A stretch of DNA of 64,000 nucleotides from an uncultured Bacteroidota bacterium (GTDB lineage Bacteria > Bacteroidota > Bacteroidia > Flavobacteriales > Flavobacteriaceae), in contig CACJRP010000002.1 of assembly GCA_902595825.1 (NCBI GenBank), forward strand, positions 44,819 to 108,818, written 5' to 3'. The first letter of the stretch is position 1. Each line of letters begins with the position of its first letter. The position numbers were made by a program, and so were the translations under genes. The notes under the pieces were generated by a model. That model was not told the DNA's origin and did not search any database. It saw nothing but the letters and a program-made list of their open reading frames with translations. Positions 46,898-56,700 of the stretch are shown here, piece after piece.

Positions 46898-48225
46898 TCT
46901 ACTCTAGCAAAACCATCTTCATCAATACCGGTTAAAGTTTTTTTCTGTATAGAATTTATTAGTGACGGGTTCCAAAAATGTCTAACTTTAATGTAATTAG
47001 AAGTGAATCCATGAATATAACCTTTCTTATTCTCAGATTCCCATAAAATATTCTGAGTTCTATTAAGATTATTTTTGTAAAAACTTTTTTTCTTTTTTTG
47101 AGATAAGTCCCTTAGAAGTTGACTTCTTAAAATTTTATCTTCTTCAGACACCTTGTTATTAATATCATATGAAATAGTATTATCTCTGTCGGAATATTTA
47201 AATACATGTAAATATGAAACGTTCAAATTCTTCAAAAAATTAAAAGTATCGAGAAATTTATCATGACTCTCCGAAGGGAAACCAACAATAACATCTGCGC
47301 CTATACAGGCATCAGGGATTTCTTTTTTTATTTTAGAAATTAAATTTAAATAGAAATCTGACATATAACGTCTTTTCATGTCTCTTAAAACTTGATCACT
47401 TCCACTTTGAAGTGGAATGTGGAAATGCGGCAAAATCTTTTTGCTTTTAGACACAAAATCTATTATTTCATCTGATAACAGATTAGGTTCAATTGAAGAA
47501 ATCCTGTATCTCTCCACGCCCACAATGTTTTCTAATTTATTTAAAAGATTAATGAGCCCAGTGTTTTTATCTCTCAACTTTCCGTTTACGTTGCCAAAAT
47601 CGCCTAGATTTATTCCTGTTAGTACGATTTCTTTAAATCCCTTTGAAACAATTTTTTTTACATTACTTATGACATTATCAATGCTATCACTTTTGGATTT
47701 ACCCCTTGCAAGTGGAATTGTGCAGTAAGTACACTTATAATCACACCCATCTTGAATTTTTAAGAATGAGCGTGTTCTTGACGAATTTGAATCTGAAAAA
47801 CTGGAATTAAAGTTTTTAAAAGAATCAATTGAACAGGAATAAGTTTTTTGAATTTTTTCTTTATTCCTTTTACCTATAAATAAATCTAGATTAAACTTTT
47901 CTGAGGCTCCTAGAACCAAGTCTACTCCGTCAATTTTTGATATTTCACTTGTTTTTAGTTGCGCGTAGCAACCAATGACAGCTATAAAAGCATTTTTATT
48001 TAATTTATGTGTCTTCTTGACTAAATTTTTAAACTTGCTATCTGCGTTTTCGGTGACTGAACAGGTATTAAAAACGTAAATATCAGCAATTTCATTTGGG
48101 TCAACCCTATGGTATCTATCTAATTTAAATTTCTTTGCAATCTGCTCTGTTTCAGTGAAATTTACTTTACACCCAAGGGTTTTAAAAGCAATTTTCGTTA
48201 AAGATTTGTTCTTTACAAGGTTCAA
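46894..48225 (-). CDS. mtaB: tRNA t6A37 methylthiotransferase MtaB
   Basis: A radical-SAM enzyme that converts t6A37 to ms2t6A in tRNA. The 443-residue protein has FKTLGCKVNFTETEQIAKKF (the GCKVN form typical of MtaB), FNTCSVTENADSKF, VIGCYAQLK, the cluster motif CDYKCTYCTIPLARG near residue 160, and a short C-terminal TRAM region. The start is a TTG at 48225; no in-frame ATG precedes the conserved N-terminus. It follows rpmE2 by 33 bp. The t6A substrate would be made with the YrdC protein encoded at 8964-9524. Confidence 0.94.
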   Translation of the reverse strand: MNLVKNKSLTKIAFKTLGCKVNFTETEQIAKKFKLDRYHRVDPNEIADIYVFNTCSVTENADSKFKNLVKKTHKLNKNAFIAVIGCYAQLKTSEISKIDGVDLVLGASEKFNLDLFIGKRNKEKIQKTYSCSIDSFKNFNSSFSDSNSSRTRSFLKIQDGCDYKCTYCTIPLARGKSKSDSIDNVISNVKKIVSKGFKEIVLTGINLGDFGNVNGKLRDKNTGLINLLNKLENIVGVERYRISSIEPNLLSDEIIDFVSKSKKILPHFHIPLQSGSDQVLRDMKRRYMSDFYLNLISKIKKEIPDACIGADVIVGFPSESHDKFLDTFNFLKNLNVSYLHVFKYSDRDNTISYDINNKVSEEDKILRSQLLRDLSQKKKKSFYKNNLNRTQNILWESENKKGYIHGFTSNYIKVRHFWNPSLINSIQKKTLTGIDEDGFARVD

Positions 48226-48258
48226 AACTGAGTTAATTAAAGGTCAGATAGTCAAAAT

Positions 48259-48525
48259 TTACTCTCCCTTAGATTGGCTTTGTTTTTTACCATACTTGGT
48301 TTTAAATTTATCAATCCTCCCAGCAGTATCTACAAGATTTGATTTTCCCGTATAATAGGGATGAGATGTCCTTGAAATTTCAAGCTTGACTAATGGATAC
48401 TCCACACCATCAACCTTTATATTTTCTTTTGAAGGAGCAGTAGATTTTGTGATAAATACATCGTTGTTGGACATATCTTTAAATGCAACTAATCTATAGT
48501 TTTTGGGGTGAATATCTTTTTTCAT
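48259..48525 (-). CDS. rpmE2: 50S ribosomal protein L31 type B
   Basis: An 88-residue large-subunit protein: MKKDIHPKNYRLVAFKDMSN, VDGVEYPLVKLEISRTSHPY and DTAGRIDKFKTKYGKK. No zinc-binding CxxC, so it is the zinc-free type, usually induced or preferred under zinc limitation. L33 in this window is also zinc-poor. A TTG-N21-TACATTTG promoter lies upstream on the minus strand. Confidence 0.96.
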   Translation of the reverse strand: MKKDIHPKNYRLVAFKDMSNNDVFITKSTAPSKENIKVDGVEYPLVKLEISRTSHPYYTGKSNLVDTAGRIDKFKTKYGKKQSQSKGE

Positions 48526-48548
48526 TTTTAGTTAATTAAAAATTCAAA

Positions 48549-48581
48549 CAAATGTAATTGTTTTTTCTAAATTTATACAAC
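48549..48581 (-). promoter_or_regulatory. rpmE2 promoter
   Basis: On the minus strand GTTG (48581-48578), a 21-nt spacer and TACATTTG (48556-48549), fitting TTG-N17-23-TAnnTTTG. The ATG lies 23 nt downstream. Confidence 0.6.
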
Positions 48582-48593
48582 AAAATTAAACTC

Positions 48594-49115
48594 ATGTTAA
48601 CTAAAACAAAGAAATCTATAAGAGATTTTATCTTGCATTATGGTAATATTTTAGGAATGATATCCATTGTGTTCGCTTTAATGATATTTTTCCTTGATCT
48701 TCACTATGCCCAGGAAAACAGTGTAAGTCTAGTTAGCTACCTAATTTCGGTCGTAGTTTTAATAATAGCTCTTCTAGACTACAGAAAAACTAATAATGGG
48801 GTTTTATCCCTTGGTGACTCAATCAAAATGGGTATGGGTGTTTTTTTGATTAGTGCAATATATGCTTCTATATACACTTTCATACTTATAAATTTTTTAG
48901 ACCCAGAAACACTTGTTAAATCTCTTGAGATAACGGAAATAAAAATTTTAGAACAAAATCCAGAAATTTCTGAGGATCAACTTAATCAAATTCTATCTTT
49001 TCAAGAAAAATTTTCAACTCCTTTTATCATAGTTACTGTCCTCATTGTTTTTTCATTAATAAGTGGCTTTTTCTCCTCCCTCATATTAGGCCTAATTTTT
49101 AAAAAATCAAGGTAA
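48594..49115 (+). CDS. DUF4199 membrane protein
   Basis: A 173-residue inner-membrane protein with four hydrophobic helices (ILGMISIVFALMIFFLDL, LVSYLISVVVLIIALLDY, MGVFLISAIYASIYTFILI and FIIVTVLIVFSLISGFFSSL) and a cytosolic or periplasmic acidic loop between the third and fourth, DPETLVKSLEITEIKILEQN. This matches DUF4199, a Bacteroidota family of unknown role. ATG 48594 is used in place of the track's 48558. It lies 38 bp before the glycosyltransferase. Confidence 0.88.
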   Translation: MLTKTKKSIRDFILHYGNILGMISIVFALMIFFLDLHYAQENSVSLVSYLISVVVLIIALLDYRKTNNGVLSLGDSIKMGMGVFLISAIYASIYTFILINFLDPETLVKSLEITEIKILEQNPEISEDQLNQILSFQEKFSTPFIIVTVLIVFSLISGFFSSLILGLIFKKSR

Positions 49116-49153
49116 TTAGTTATTTGTAACTTAGCAAAAAATCATTTTATATA

Positions 49154-50116
49154 ATGAATCTTAGTATAATTATTCCTGCTTTTAACGAAAGTGAATCTCT
49201 AAATGAACTTCATAGGTGGATATCAAAAGTCTTAAAAAGAATGGAGATTATTTATGAAATCATAATAATAGATGACGGTAGCAGTGACGATTCTTGGTCG
49301 ATAATTAAAAAAATTACAAAAAGGGATAAAAAAACTAGTGCAATTAGGTTTGCTAGAAATTTTGGAAAATCTCAAGCATTACATGCAGGCTTTAGTTTAT
49401 CCAAAGGAGAAATAATAATAACACTAGATGCTGATTTACAGGATAGCCCTGAGGAAATTCCTAATCTTTATAATAGAATTATTATTGAAAAATTGGATTT
49501 AATATCGGGATGGAAAAAAAGAAGATATGACTCCATAATTTTTAAAAATATTCCTTCAAAAATATTCAACTTTGCTGCGAGGAAAGCATCTGGAATAAAT
49601 TTAAATGACTTCAATTCAGGCTTAAAAGTATACAAAAAGGAAGTTACTAAATCTATAGAACTTTATGGCGAGATGCATAGATATATCCCATTACTCGCAG
49701 CTAATAAAGGTTTTACAAAAATAGGGGAACAAATTATAAAGCATCAAAAAAGAAAATTTGGATATTCAAAGTTTGGCTTCAGTAGATTCATTAATGGCTT
49801 ATTAGATTTAATAACGTTAATTTTTTTAAAAAAATTTGGAAGGAGACCAATGCATTTTTTTGGATTATGGGGAATAATCCTTGTTATTATTGGACTAGTT
49901 TTTTCAGCATACTTAGGTTTTGATAAATTATTTTTAAATAAAGACAGTAGATTAATTGCGGAAAGACCTGAATTTTACATTGCCTTAGCCACAATGATTC
50001 TTGGGGGTCAACTTTTTGTTGCGGGCTTTCTCGGTGAACTAATTAATGGTAGACATAAAAACAATAATCAATATTCTATATCCGAGTCAATTAACACAGA
50101 TGAAAATAGCAGATAA
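49154..50116 (+). CDS. Membrane-anchored family 2 glycosyltransferase (DPM1/GtrB-like)
   Basis: A 320-residue enzyme that probably moves a sugar from a nucleotide donor to a polyprenyl phosphate. The GT-A domain shows LSIIIPAFNESESLNEL, IIIDDGSSDDSW and ITLDADLQDSPEEIP (metal-binding DxD). Two membrane helices follow near residues 235-290 (FFGLWGIILVIIGLVFSAYL and IALATMILGGQLFVAGFLGE). Polyprenyl-phosphate glycosyltransferases have this arrangement. The gene overlaps the phosphohexomutase by 17 bp. Confidence 0.92.
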   Translation: MNLSIIIPAFNESESLNELHRWISKVLKRMEIIYEIIIIDDGSSDDSWSIIKKITKRDKKTSAIRFARNFGKSQALHAGFSLSKGEIIITLDADLQDSPEEIPNLYNRIIIEKLDLISGWKKRRYDSIIFKNIPSKIFNFAARKASGINLNDFNSGLKVYKKEVTKSIELYGEMHRYIPLLAANKGFTKIGEQIIKHQKRKFGYSKFGFSRFINGLLDLITLIFLKKFGRRPMHFFGLWGIILVIIGLVFSAYLGFDKLFLNKDSRLIAERPEFYIALATMILGGQLFVAGFLGELINGRHKNNNQYSISESINTDENSR

Positions 50117-51788
50117 AGTAAAAATTTGGAAAAATAAACCATTCGACGAAGAAACTATCAATCAGATAATTGAACTTGAGAAAAATCAAAATGAGTTAAA
50201 TGAGAGGTTTCATTCAGATCTAGACTTTGGAACAGGTGGGATTAGGGGACTTATGGGGATAGGAAGTAACAGGATTAATAAGTATACCATATCCAAGTTT
50301 ACTCAAGGAATTGCAAATTATCTGAACCGTAATACTAAAACAAAGAAAAAATCTGTAATTGTCGCTTATGATAATAGAAAAAACAGTAAGATTTTTGCAT
50401 ATGAAGTCGCCAAGGTTTTTTCTGCAAACAATATTAATGTTTTAATTTTTGATAATTTAAGACCAACACCCCTACTCTCGTTTTCAATCAGACATTTCAA
50501 TGCAGATGGTGGGATCATGATTACCGCTTCTCATAACCCCGCGGAATATAATGGATATAAGGTTTACAATCGATATGGGGGACAAATTGTTTCTCCTGAC
50601 GATAAAAAAATATCAAGTATTATTAAAAATTTAAATTTTAATGAAATAAAATGGAATAATAATAAACACAAAATAAGATTAATTGATAATGAATTTGATG
50701 AAGCTTATTTCGAAAATGTTATTTCAAAAAGTGTTATAGAAAAAGAAAAAAGACAAAATTTAAAAATAGTTTATTCTTCCCTTCACGGAACAGGTATAAA
50801 AAGTATTCCTCCATTATTAATAAAAGCCGGATATTTAGATATAAACCTTGTGGAAAATCAGTGTTTAGTCGATGAAAATTTTTCAAATACAAACTCATCT
50901 AATCCTGAAGACAAGGTCGCCTTTAATGAGACTTTGAAATTAGCTAATAAGATAAACGGAGACCTAATGATTACAACTGACCCAGATGCGGACAGAATTG
51001 GAGTAGGAGTTAAAGATTTTAAAGGCAATTGGGTACTATTAAGTGGTAATCAACTTATGGTATTATTGTTTTCATTTTTAATAGAGAAAAAAGAATTTAA
51101 AAATGAAGATTTCTTTGTCGCAACCACAATAGTTTCGTCACCTTTATTTAAAAAAATAGCTAAAAAAAATAATATTGAATGCAAACTGTGTCATACCGGT
51201 TTTAAATGGATAGCCGATATTATTGAAAAAGAGAAGAATAAAAAATTCTTGTGTGGTGGTGAAGAAAGTTTTGGTTTTTTGTACGGAAGTGAAGTTAGAG
51301 ACAAGGATGCTGTAGCCACTGGTCTTCTTTTTTGTGATATGTTTTCTTTTCTTAAGTCAAAAGGGGAAACAGTTATTAATTACCTTATAAATATTTACAG
51401 ACACTATGGATTTCACTACGATAAACTTCATACCATAACTCGAAAAGGGGCAAATGGTAATATCAAAATTAAAAAACAAATTGAATTTTTGAGACTGAAT
51501 CCTCCCAAAGAAATCGCAGGAATTAATGTCTCAAGAATTGATGATTATAAAGTAGGCATAATCTATTTTAAAAATGGAAAAAAAGAAAAATTAGAATTAC
51601 CAAAATCCAATCTGATTATTTATCACTTACAAGACAATTCAAGAATCTCAGTAAGACCAAGTGGAACAGAGCCTAAAATAAAGTTTTACATTAATCTTTA
51701 TGCTAAATTTAATGATGATTTCGATTTAAACAGAGAGTCATTTAGATTAGGGAAAAAATTTAAACAAATAATAAAACATTTCGACTAG
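50100..51788 (+). CDS. Phosphoglucomutase/phosphomannomutase family enzyme
   Basis: Interconverts hexose 1- and 6-phosphates via a phosphoserine. The 562-residue alpha-D-phosphohexomutase has DLDFGTGGIRGLMG near residue 40, the phosphoserine loop ITASHNPAEYNGYKVY near 140, the metal-binding TDPDADRIG near 295, the sugar loop CGGEESFGFL and the phosphate loop RPSGTEPKIKFY. ATG 50100 is chosen; the track start (50046) lies deep in the glycosyltransferase gene. Together with that transferase it could supply activated sugars. Specificity for glucose or mannose is open. Confidence 0.94.
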   Translation: MKIADKVKIWKNKPFDEETINQIIELEKNQNELNERFHSDLDFGTGGIRGLMGIGSNRINKYTISKFTQGIANYLNRNTKTKKKSVIVAYDNRKNSKIFAYEVAKVFSANNINVLIFDNLRPTPLLSFSIRHFNADGGIMITASHNPAEYNGYKVYNRYGGQIVSPDDKKISSIIKNLNFNEIKWNNNKHKIRLIDNEFDEAYFENVISKSVIEKEKRQNLKIVYSSLHGTGIKSIPPLLIKAGYLDINLVENQCLVDENFSNTNSSNPEDKVAFNETLKLANKINGDLMITTDPDADRIGVGVKDFKGNWVLLSGNQLMVLLFSFLIEKKEFKNEDFFVATTIVSSPLFKKIAKKNNIECKLCHTGFKWIADIIEKEKNKKFLCGGEESFGFLYGSEVRDKDAVATGLLFCDMFSFLKSKGETVINYLINIYRHYGFHYDKLHTITRKGANGNIKIKKQIEFLRLNPPKEIAGINVSRIDDYKVGIIYFKNGKKEKLELPKSNLIIYHLQDNSRISVRPSGTEPKIKFYINLYAKFNDDFDLNRESFRLGKKFKQIIKHFD

Positions 51789-53615
51789 ATGAAATACTTT
51801 AAAGAAATTTTAAAATATGCTTCCCCCTATAAACTACATATTTCTCTAAATATTTTCTTTAATATTCTTTACGCTTTTTTTAGCGCCTTATCATTTGTTT
51901 CGATGATACCAATGCTAAACATTCTATTTGGAACAACACCAAAGATCACAAAAAAACCTATTTATGAGGGATTTTCATCTTTAGAAAATTACTTATCGAA
52001 TAAAATTAATTATGAATTAAATATTGTTTTAGATAAAAATCCTTTAGATGCCCTTATTATCTCCATTTTTTTAATTCTTAGTTTGTTTTTCCTAAAAAAT
52101 TTATTCAACTACCTTGCTCTTTTCTTCATTACCTTTTTAAGAAACGGAATTTTAAAAGATTTAAGAAACGATCTTTATTCAAAGATTTTAGAATTACCGA
52201 TAGAGTACTTTAAAAAAAGGAAAAAGGGTGACACAATTTCAAAATTATCTGCAGATGTTATTGAAATTCAAACCTCCTTTTTATCAATTTTGGAGGTACT
52301 AGTTAGAGAGCCTTTAACAATAATTTTCACAATAATAATCATGATTAAAGTTAATTTTAATCTAACTTTTTTTGCACTTGCATTTATCCCAGCATCAGGG
52401 TTATTAATATCAATTATTGGAAAATCATTAAAAAAACAATCAGACAAGGTTCAGAAAGAACAAGGAGAGTTTCTGTCTATTATAGAAGAAACTTTAAGTG
52501 GTTTAAATATTATAAAAGCTTTTTTTGCAGAAAAAACATTTTTTAACAAGTTCTCAAATTCTACAAACAGATTTTTTCATTTCAATAATAATTTGATAAA
52601 CAGGCAAAATTTAGCTTCCCCTTTGAGTGAATTTTTGGGCATCATTGTAATTGGTTCTCTATTATGGTACGGTGGTAAACTAGTATTAATAGAAAACACA
52701 CTACAAGCCTCTGTTTTTATGTCTTTTATGCTTTTGGCTTATAATATACTTACCCCTGCAAAAGCAATAAGCAAGGCCTCTTATGCGATTAGTAAGGGTA
52801 ATTCTGCCGCTGAAAGAATCCTTAGTCTAATGAATGCATTTAATCATATTTCTAATGAAAATGACAGCTTTGAGTTGGAGCATTTTCAAAATGAAATACA
52901 TTTTAAAAATATTTCATTTTCCTTCGGTGAAAAAAAAGTTATTGATAAAATTGATCTTCAAATAAAAAAAGGTAGTAAAGTTGCGATTGTTGGGGAATCA
53001 GGAAGTGGTAAAACAACATTAATAAACTTATTAAATAGATTTTATGATGTTGAAAGTGGTGAAATTCTAATCGATGGAATAAACATAAAAAAAATCAGTA
53101 AACGTTCTTTACGAAACTCTATCGGGCTTGTTACCCAAGATCCAATATTATTTAATGATACAGTAAATAATAATATAAGTTTAGGAAGAAAAGAACATAA
53201 TAGTAAGGAAATAATATCTGCTGCTAAAACGTCAAATGCGCATAAGTTCATTATCAAAATGAAGGAGAAATATGACACCAACATTGGTGATGGTGGAGGA
53301 AAACTGTCAGGTGGACAAAAGCAGAGAATTTCAATTGCTAGAGCTGTTCTCAAAAATCCTCAAATTTTGTTAATGGACGAAGCTACCTCTTCTTTGGATT
53401 CGGTATCTGAAAAAATGGTACAAGATGCTATTGAAAGATTATCAAAAAATAGAACTAGTATAATTGTAGCACACAGATTAAACACAATTCAAAAGGCAGA
53501 TTTAATAGTTGTTATGGAAAACGGCGCTATAATCCAAACTGGTACCCATAAGAAGTTGCTATCAATAAAAGGGAAATACAAACAACTTGTTGAAATGCAA
53601 ACATTTCATAGATAA
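51789..53615 (+). CDS. ABC exporter, MsbA-like (fused membrane and ATPase domains)
   Basis: A 608-residue half-transporter. The membrane domain (about residues 1-335) has six helices, and the nucleotide-binding domain has Walker A GESGSGKTTLINLL near residue 402, the signature KLSGGQKQRISIARA, Walker B ILLMDEATSSLDS and the switch VAHRLNTIQKADLI. MsbA-type lipid flipping is the best guess from the glycolipid-related neighbours, but drug or peptide export cannot be excluded. It starts immediately after the phosphohexomutase stop. Confidence 0.94.
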   Translation: MKYFKEILKYASPYKLHISLNIFFNILYAFFSALSFVSMIPMLNILFGTTPKITKKPIYEGFSSLENYLSNKINYELNIVLDKNPLDALIISIFLILSLFFLKNLFNYLALFFITFLRNGILKDLRNDLYSKILELPIEYFKKRKKGDTISKLSADVIEIQTSFLSILEVLVREPLTIIFTIIIMIKVNFNLTFFALAFIPASGLLISIIGKSLKKQSDKVQKEQGEFLSIIEETLSGLNIIKAFFAEKTFFNKFSNSTNRFFHFNNNLINRQNLASPLSEFLGIIVIGSLLWYGGKLVLIENTLQASVFMSFMLLAYNILTPAKAISKASYAISKGNSAAERILSLMNAFNHISNENDSFELEHFQNEIHFKNISFSFGEKKVIDKIDLQIKKGSKVAIVGESGSGKTTLINLLNRFYDVESGEILIDGINIKKISKRSLRNSIGLVTQDPILFNDTVNNNISLGRKEHNSKEIISAAKTSNAHKFIIKMKEKYDTNIGDGGGKLSGGQKQRISIARAVLKNPQILLMDEATSSLDSVSEKMVQDAIERLSKNRTSIIVAHRLNTIQKADLIVVMENGAIIQTGTHKKLLSIKGKYKQLVEMQTFHR

Positions 53616-53685
53616 ATGTGAATAACCTTAAGAGAAAAAAAAATAATTAGTCCTTTTGATGAGTTAAAATAAATTAGATAAAATG

Positions 53686-53693
53686 TATTTTTG
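53686..53693 (+). promoter_or_regulatory. Candidate -7 box of the purL promoter
   Basis: TATTTTTG, a full TAnnTTTG match, 17 nt before the purL ATG. The nearest TTTG (53655-53658) is 27 nt upstream, beyond the usual spacing. Confidence 0.42.
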
Positions 53694-53710
53694 GTTGTAA
53701 ACAAAAATAA

Positions 53711-56700
53711 ATGATTGAATTTTTCGGTAATGAGAAAAAAAAGGTATACGTAGTTCAATCAACATCAAAACTCGAGATATCTGATTTAGACAAACTCCAT
53801 TGGTTATTTAATAACCAGTCCAGGATTGACCTATTTGAAATTACAGGAAAGTTTTTTGGTCCAAGATCTTCAATGGTTTCTCCCTGGAGTACAAATGCTG
53901 TTGAAATTACCAGAATAATGGGAATTGAAAAAATTTTGAGAATTGAAGAATTTTTTAGTTTTCAGGATAATAAAGATTTTGATCCGATGCTTTTTACAGA
54001 ATATGCAAAACTTGATCAAAAGATTTTTGAAAACAACACAGTTCCAGAAAAAATAAAGAAAATAAATAATATTAATCATTTCAATGATAAAGAAGGTCTT
54101 GCTTTAAGTCTAGAGGAAATAGAATATTTAGAAAGACTTTCTAAAAAAATGAAAAGGGACTTAACTGATTCTGAGGTTTTCGGTTTTTCACAGGTCAATT
54201 CTGAACATTGTAGACATAAAATATTCAACGGGCAGTTTTTGATAAATAATGAGATTATGAGCTTGAGTTTATTTGAGATGATAAAGAAAACATCTAAATT
54301 AAATCCTAACACAATCGTTTCTGCATACAAAGATAATGTAGCTTTCATAGAGGGACCTAAAATAGAACAATTTGCCCCTCTAAAAGGAAGCTTGCCAAGT
54401 GAGTATGTGAAAAAATCTTTTAAATCAGTAATTTCTTTAAAGGCAGAAACGCATAATTTCCCTACAACTGTTGAGGCATTTAATGGATCAGCGACTGGAA
54501 GTGGAGGTGAAATTAGGGATAGATTAGCTGGAGGAAGGGGTTCGTTGCCTCTTTCTGGTAGTGCAGTATATATGACCTCTTACACTGGATTACAAGACAA
54601 AAATTTGTTCAATTCAGTATTTAAACGGAAATGGCTTTATCAGTCTCCAAGGGATATTTTAACTAAAGCTTCAAATGGTGCTTCTGATTTTGGTAACAAA
54701 TTTGGCCAACCCTTAATTAATGGATCTATTTTAACTTTTGAACACAAAGAAAATGAAATATTTTATGGATACGACAAAGTAATAATGCTGGCTGGTGGGA
54801 TTGGTTTCGGTAAAGCTGATCAGTCGAAAAAATTTAAACCTAGAAAAGGTGATAAAGTGGTAATTATTGGTGGTGACAATTATCGCATAGGTATGGGTGG
54901 AGCTGCAGTATCTTCATCAGATACTGGAAAATTTAAAACTCAACTTGAACTAAATGCAGTTCAGAGGTCCAATCCAGAAATGCAAAAAAGAGTTTCCAAC
55001 GCAATAAGATCAATGGTTGAGAGCTCAAATAATCCAATAGTTTCTATTCATGATCATGGTGCTGGAGGACATCTTAATTGTCTGTCCGAATTACTTGAAG
55101 AATGTGGAGGTAAAATTAATATTGATACTTTACCAATCGGCGACTCAACTCTGTCCTATAAAGAAATTATTGGAAATGAATCTCAAGAGAGAATGGGACT
55201 TATAATTTCATCAAAGGATGTAGAACTTGCTTCCAAAATTGCAAGCAGAGAAAGGGCTCCTTTTTATGTGGTAGGAGAGGTTACCGGAGATAACAATTTT
55301 TCATTTTTCTCTAAAAAAAATAGTCACACCCCTTTTGATATGAAGATAGGAGATTTAATTGGTAATTCCCCAAAAACTATAATTAAAGATGAGACTAAAT
55401 TAACTTTCTTTAAACCAATAGTGTATGACAAAAATAAAATTGAAGAAAATATTGAAAAAGTTTTTCAACTTGAATCAGTGGGCTCAAAAGATTGGCTAAC
55501 AAACAAGGTTGACAGATGTGTTACAGGAAAAGTTGCTCAACAGCAGTGTGTTGGAGAACTTCAATTACCATTGAGTAATTTCGGGTTAATGGCATTGGAC
55601 TATAATGGAAAAAGTGGAGTTGCAACTTCGGTTGGTCATTCCCCACTCACTGGTCTAATTAATCCTAAAATTGGGAGTGTCAATTCAATCGCTAAATCAC
55701 TTACAAACATAATTTGGGCACCCCTAGAAAAAGGATTAGAAAGTGTGTCTTTGTCGGCAAATTGGATGTGGCCATGTAAAAATAAGGGTGAAGACGATAG
55801 ACTCTTTAAAGCAGTTGATGCATGCTCAACTTTTGCGATCAATTTAGGAATTAATATACCTACTGGAAAAGATTCATTGTCTATGACTCAAAAATATAAT
55901 GAGATGGATGTTTTGTGTCCAGGTACTGTTATTATTTCAGCAGCAGGAAATTGCTTTGATATAAACAGTATTATATCTCCTGTTTTAAAGAGAAACGGAG
56001 GAGATATATATTATATCGATATGTCTAATGATGATTTTTATTTAGGAGGGTCTGCATTTGGCCAAATTCATAAATCTATAGGAGAAAAAGCACCAACAAT
56101 AAAAGATGGTTTATATTTCAAGAAAGCATTTAATACAATTCAAAAATTAATTTATGATAAAAAAATATCTTCAGGACATGATATTGGTTCTGGAGGATTA
56201 ATAACTACACTTATGGAAATGTGTTTTCCTAGCTTAAATATTGGTATGAATATAGACTTAGAATATTTAGAAGAAAAAGATACATCAAAACTCTTTTTTT
56301 CAGAAAAAATAGGATTGGTAATCCAATCAAAATTTAACATTGAATCAATTTTAAAGAAAGAGAACATTAAATGCATAAGAATAGGTACAGTTGTTAAAAA
56401 ACCTGTTTTAAAAGTAAAAAACCACTCACAGTTATTTGAACTTCAAATATCTAAATACAGAAAGAAATGGATGGAAATTTCTTCCAAAATGGAACAATTT
56501 CAAACCAAGATTGGACTTGCAAAAGTAAGAGCAGAAAATATTGTAAAACAACCGCTAAAATTTAAATTCCCTTCAGGATTTAGTGGCATTTACCCTAGGA
56601 AAAATAATAAAAATATTAATGCCGCAGTTTTAAGAGAAAAAGGTAGTAATTCAGAAAGAGAGATGGCATACATTATGGATATGTGCGGTTTTAATGTTAG

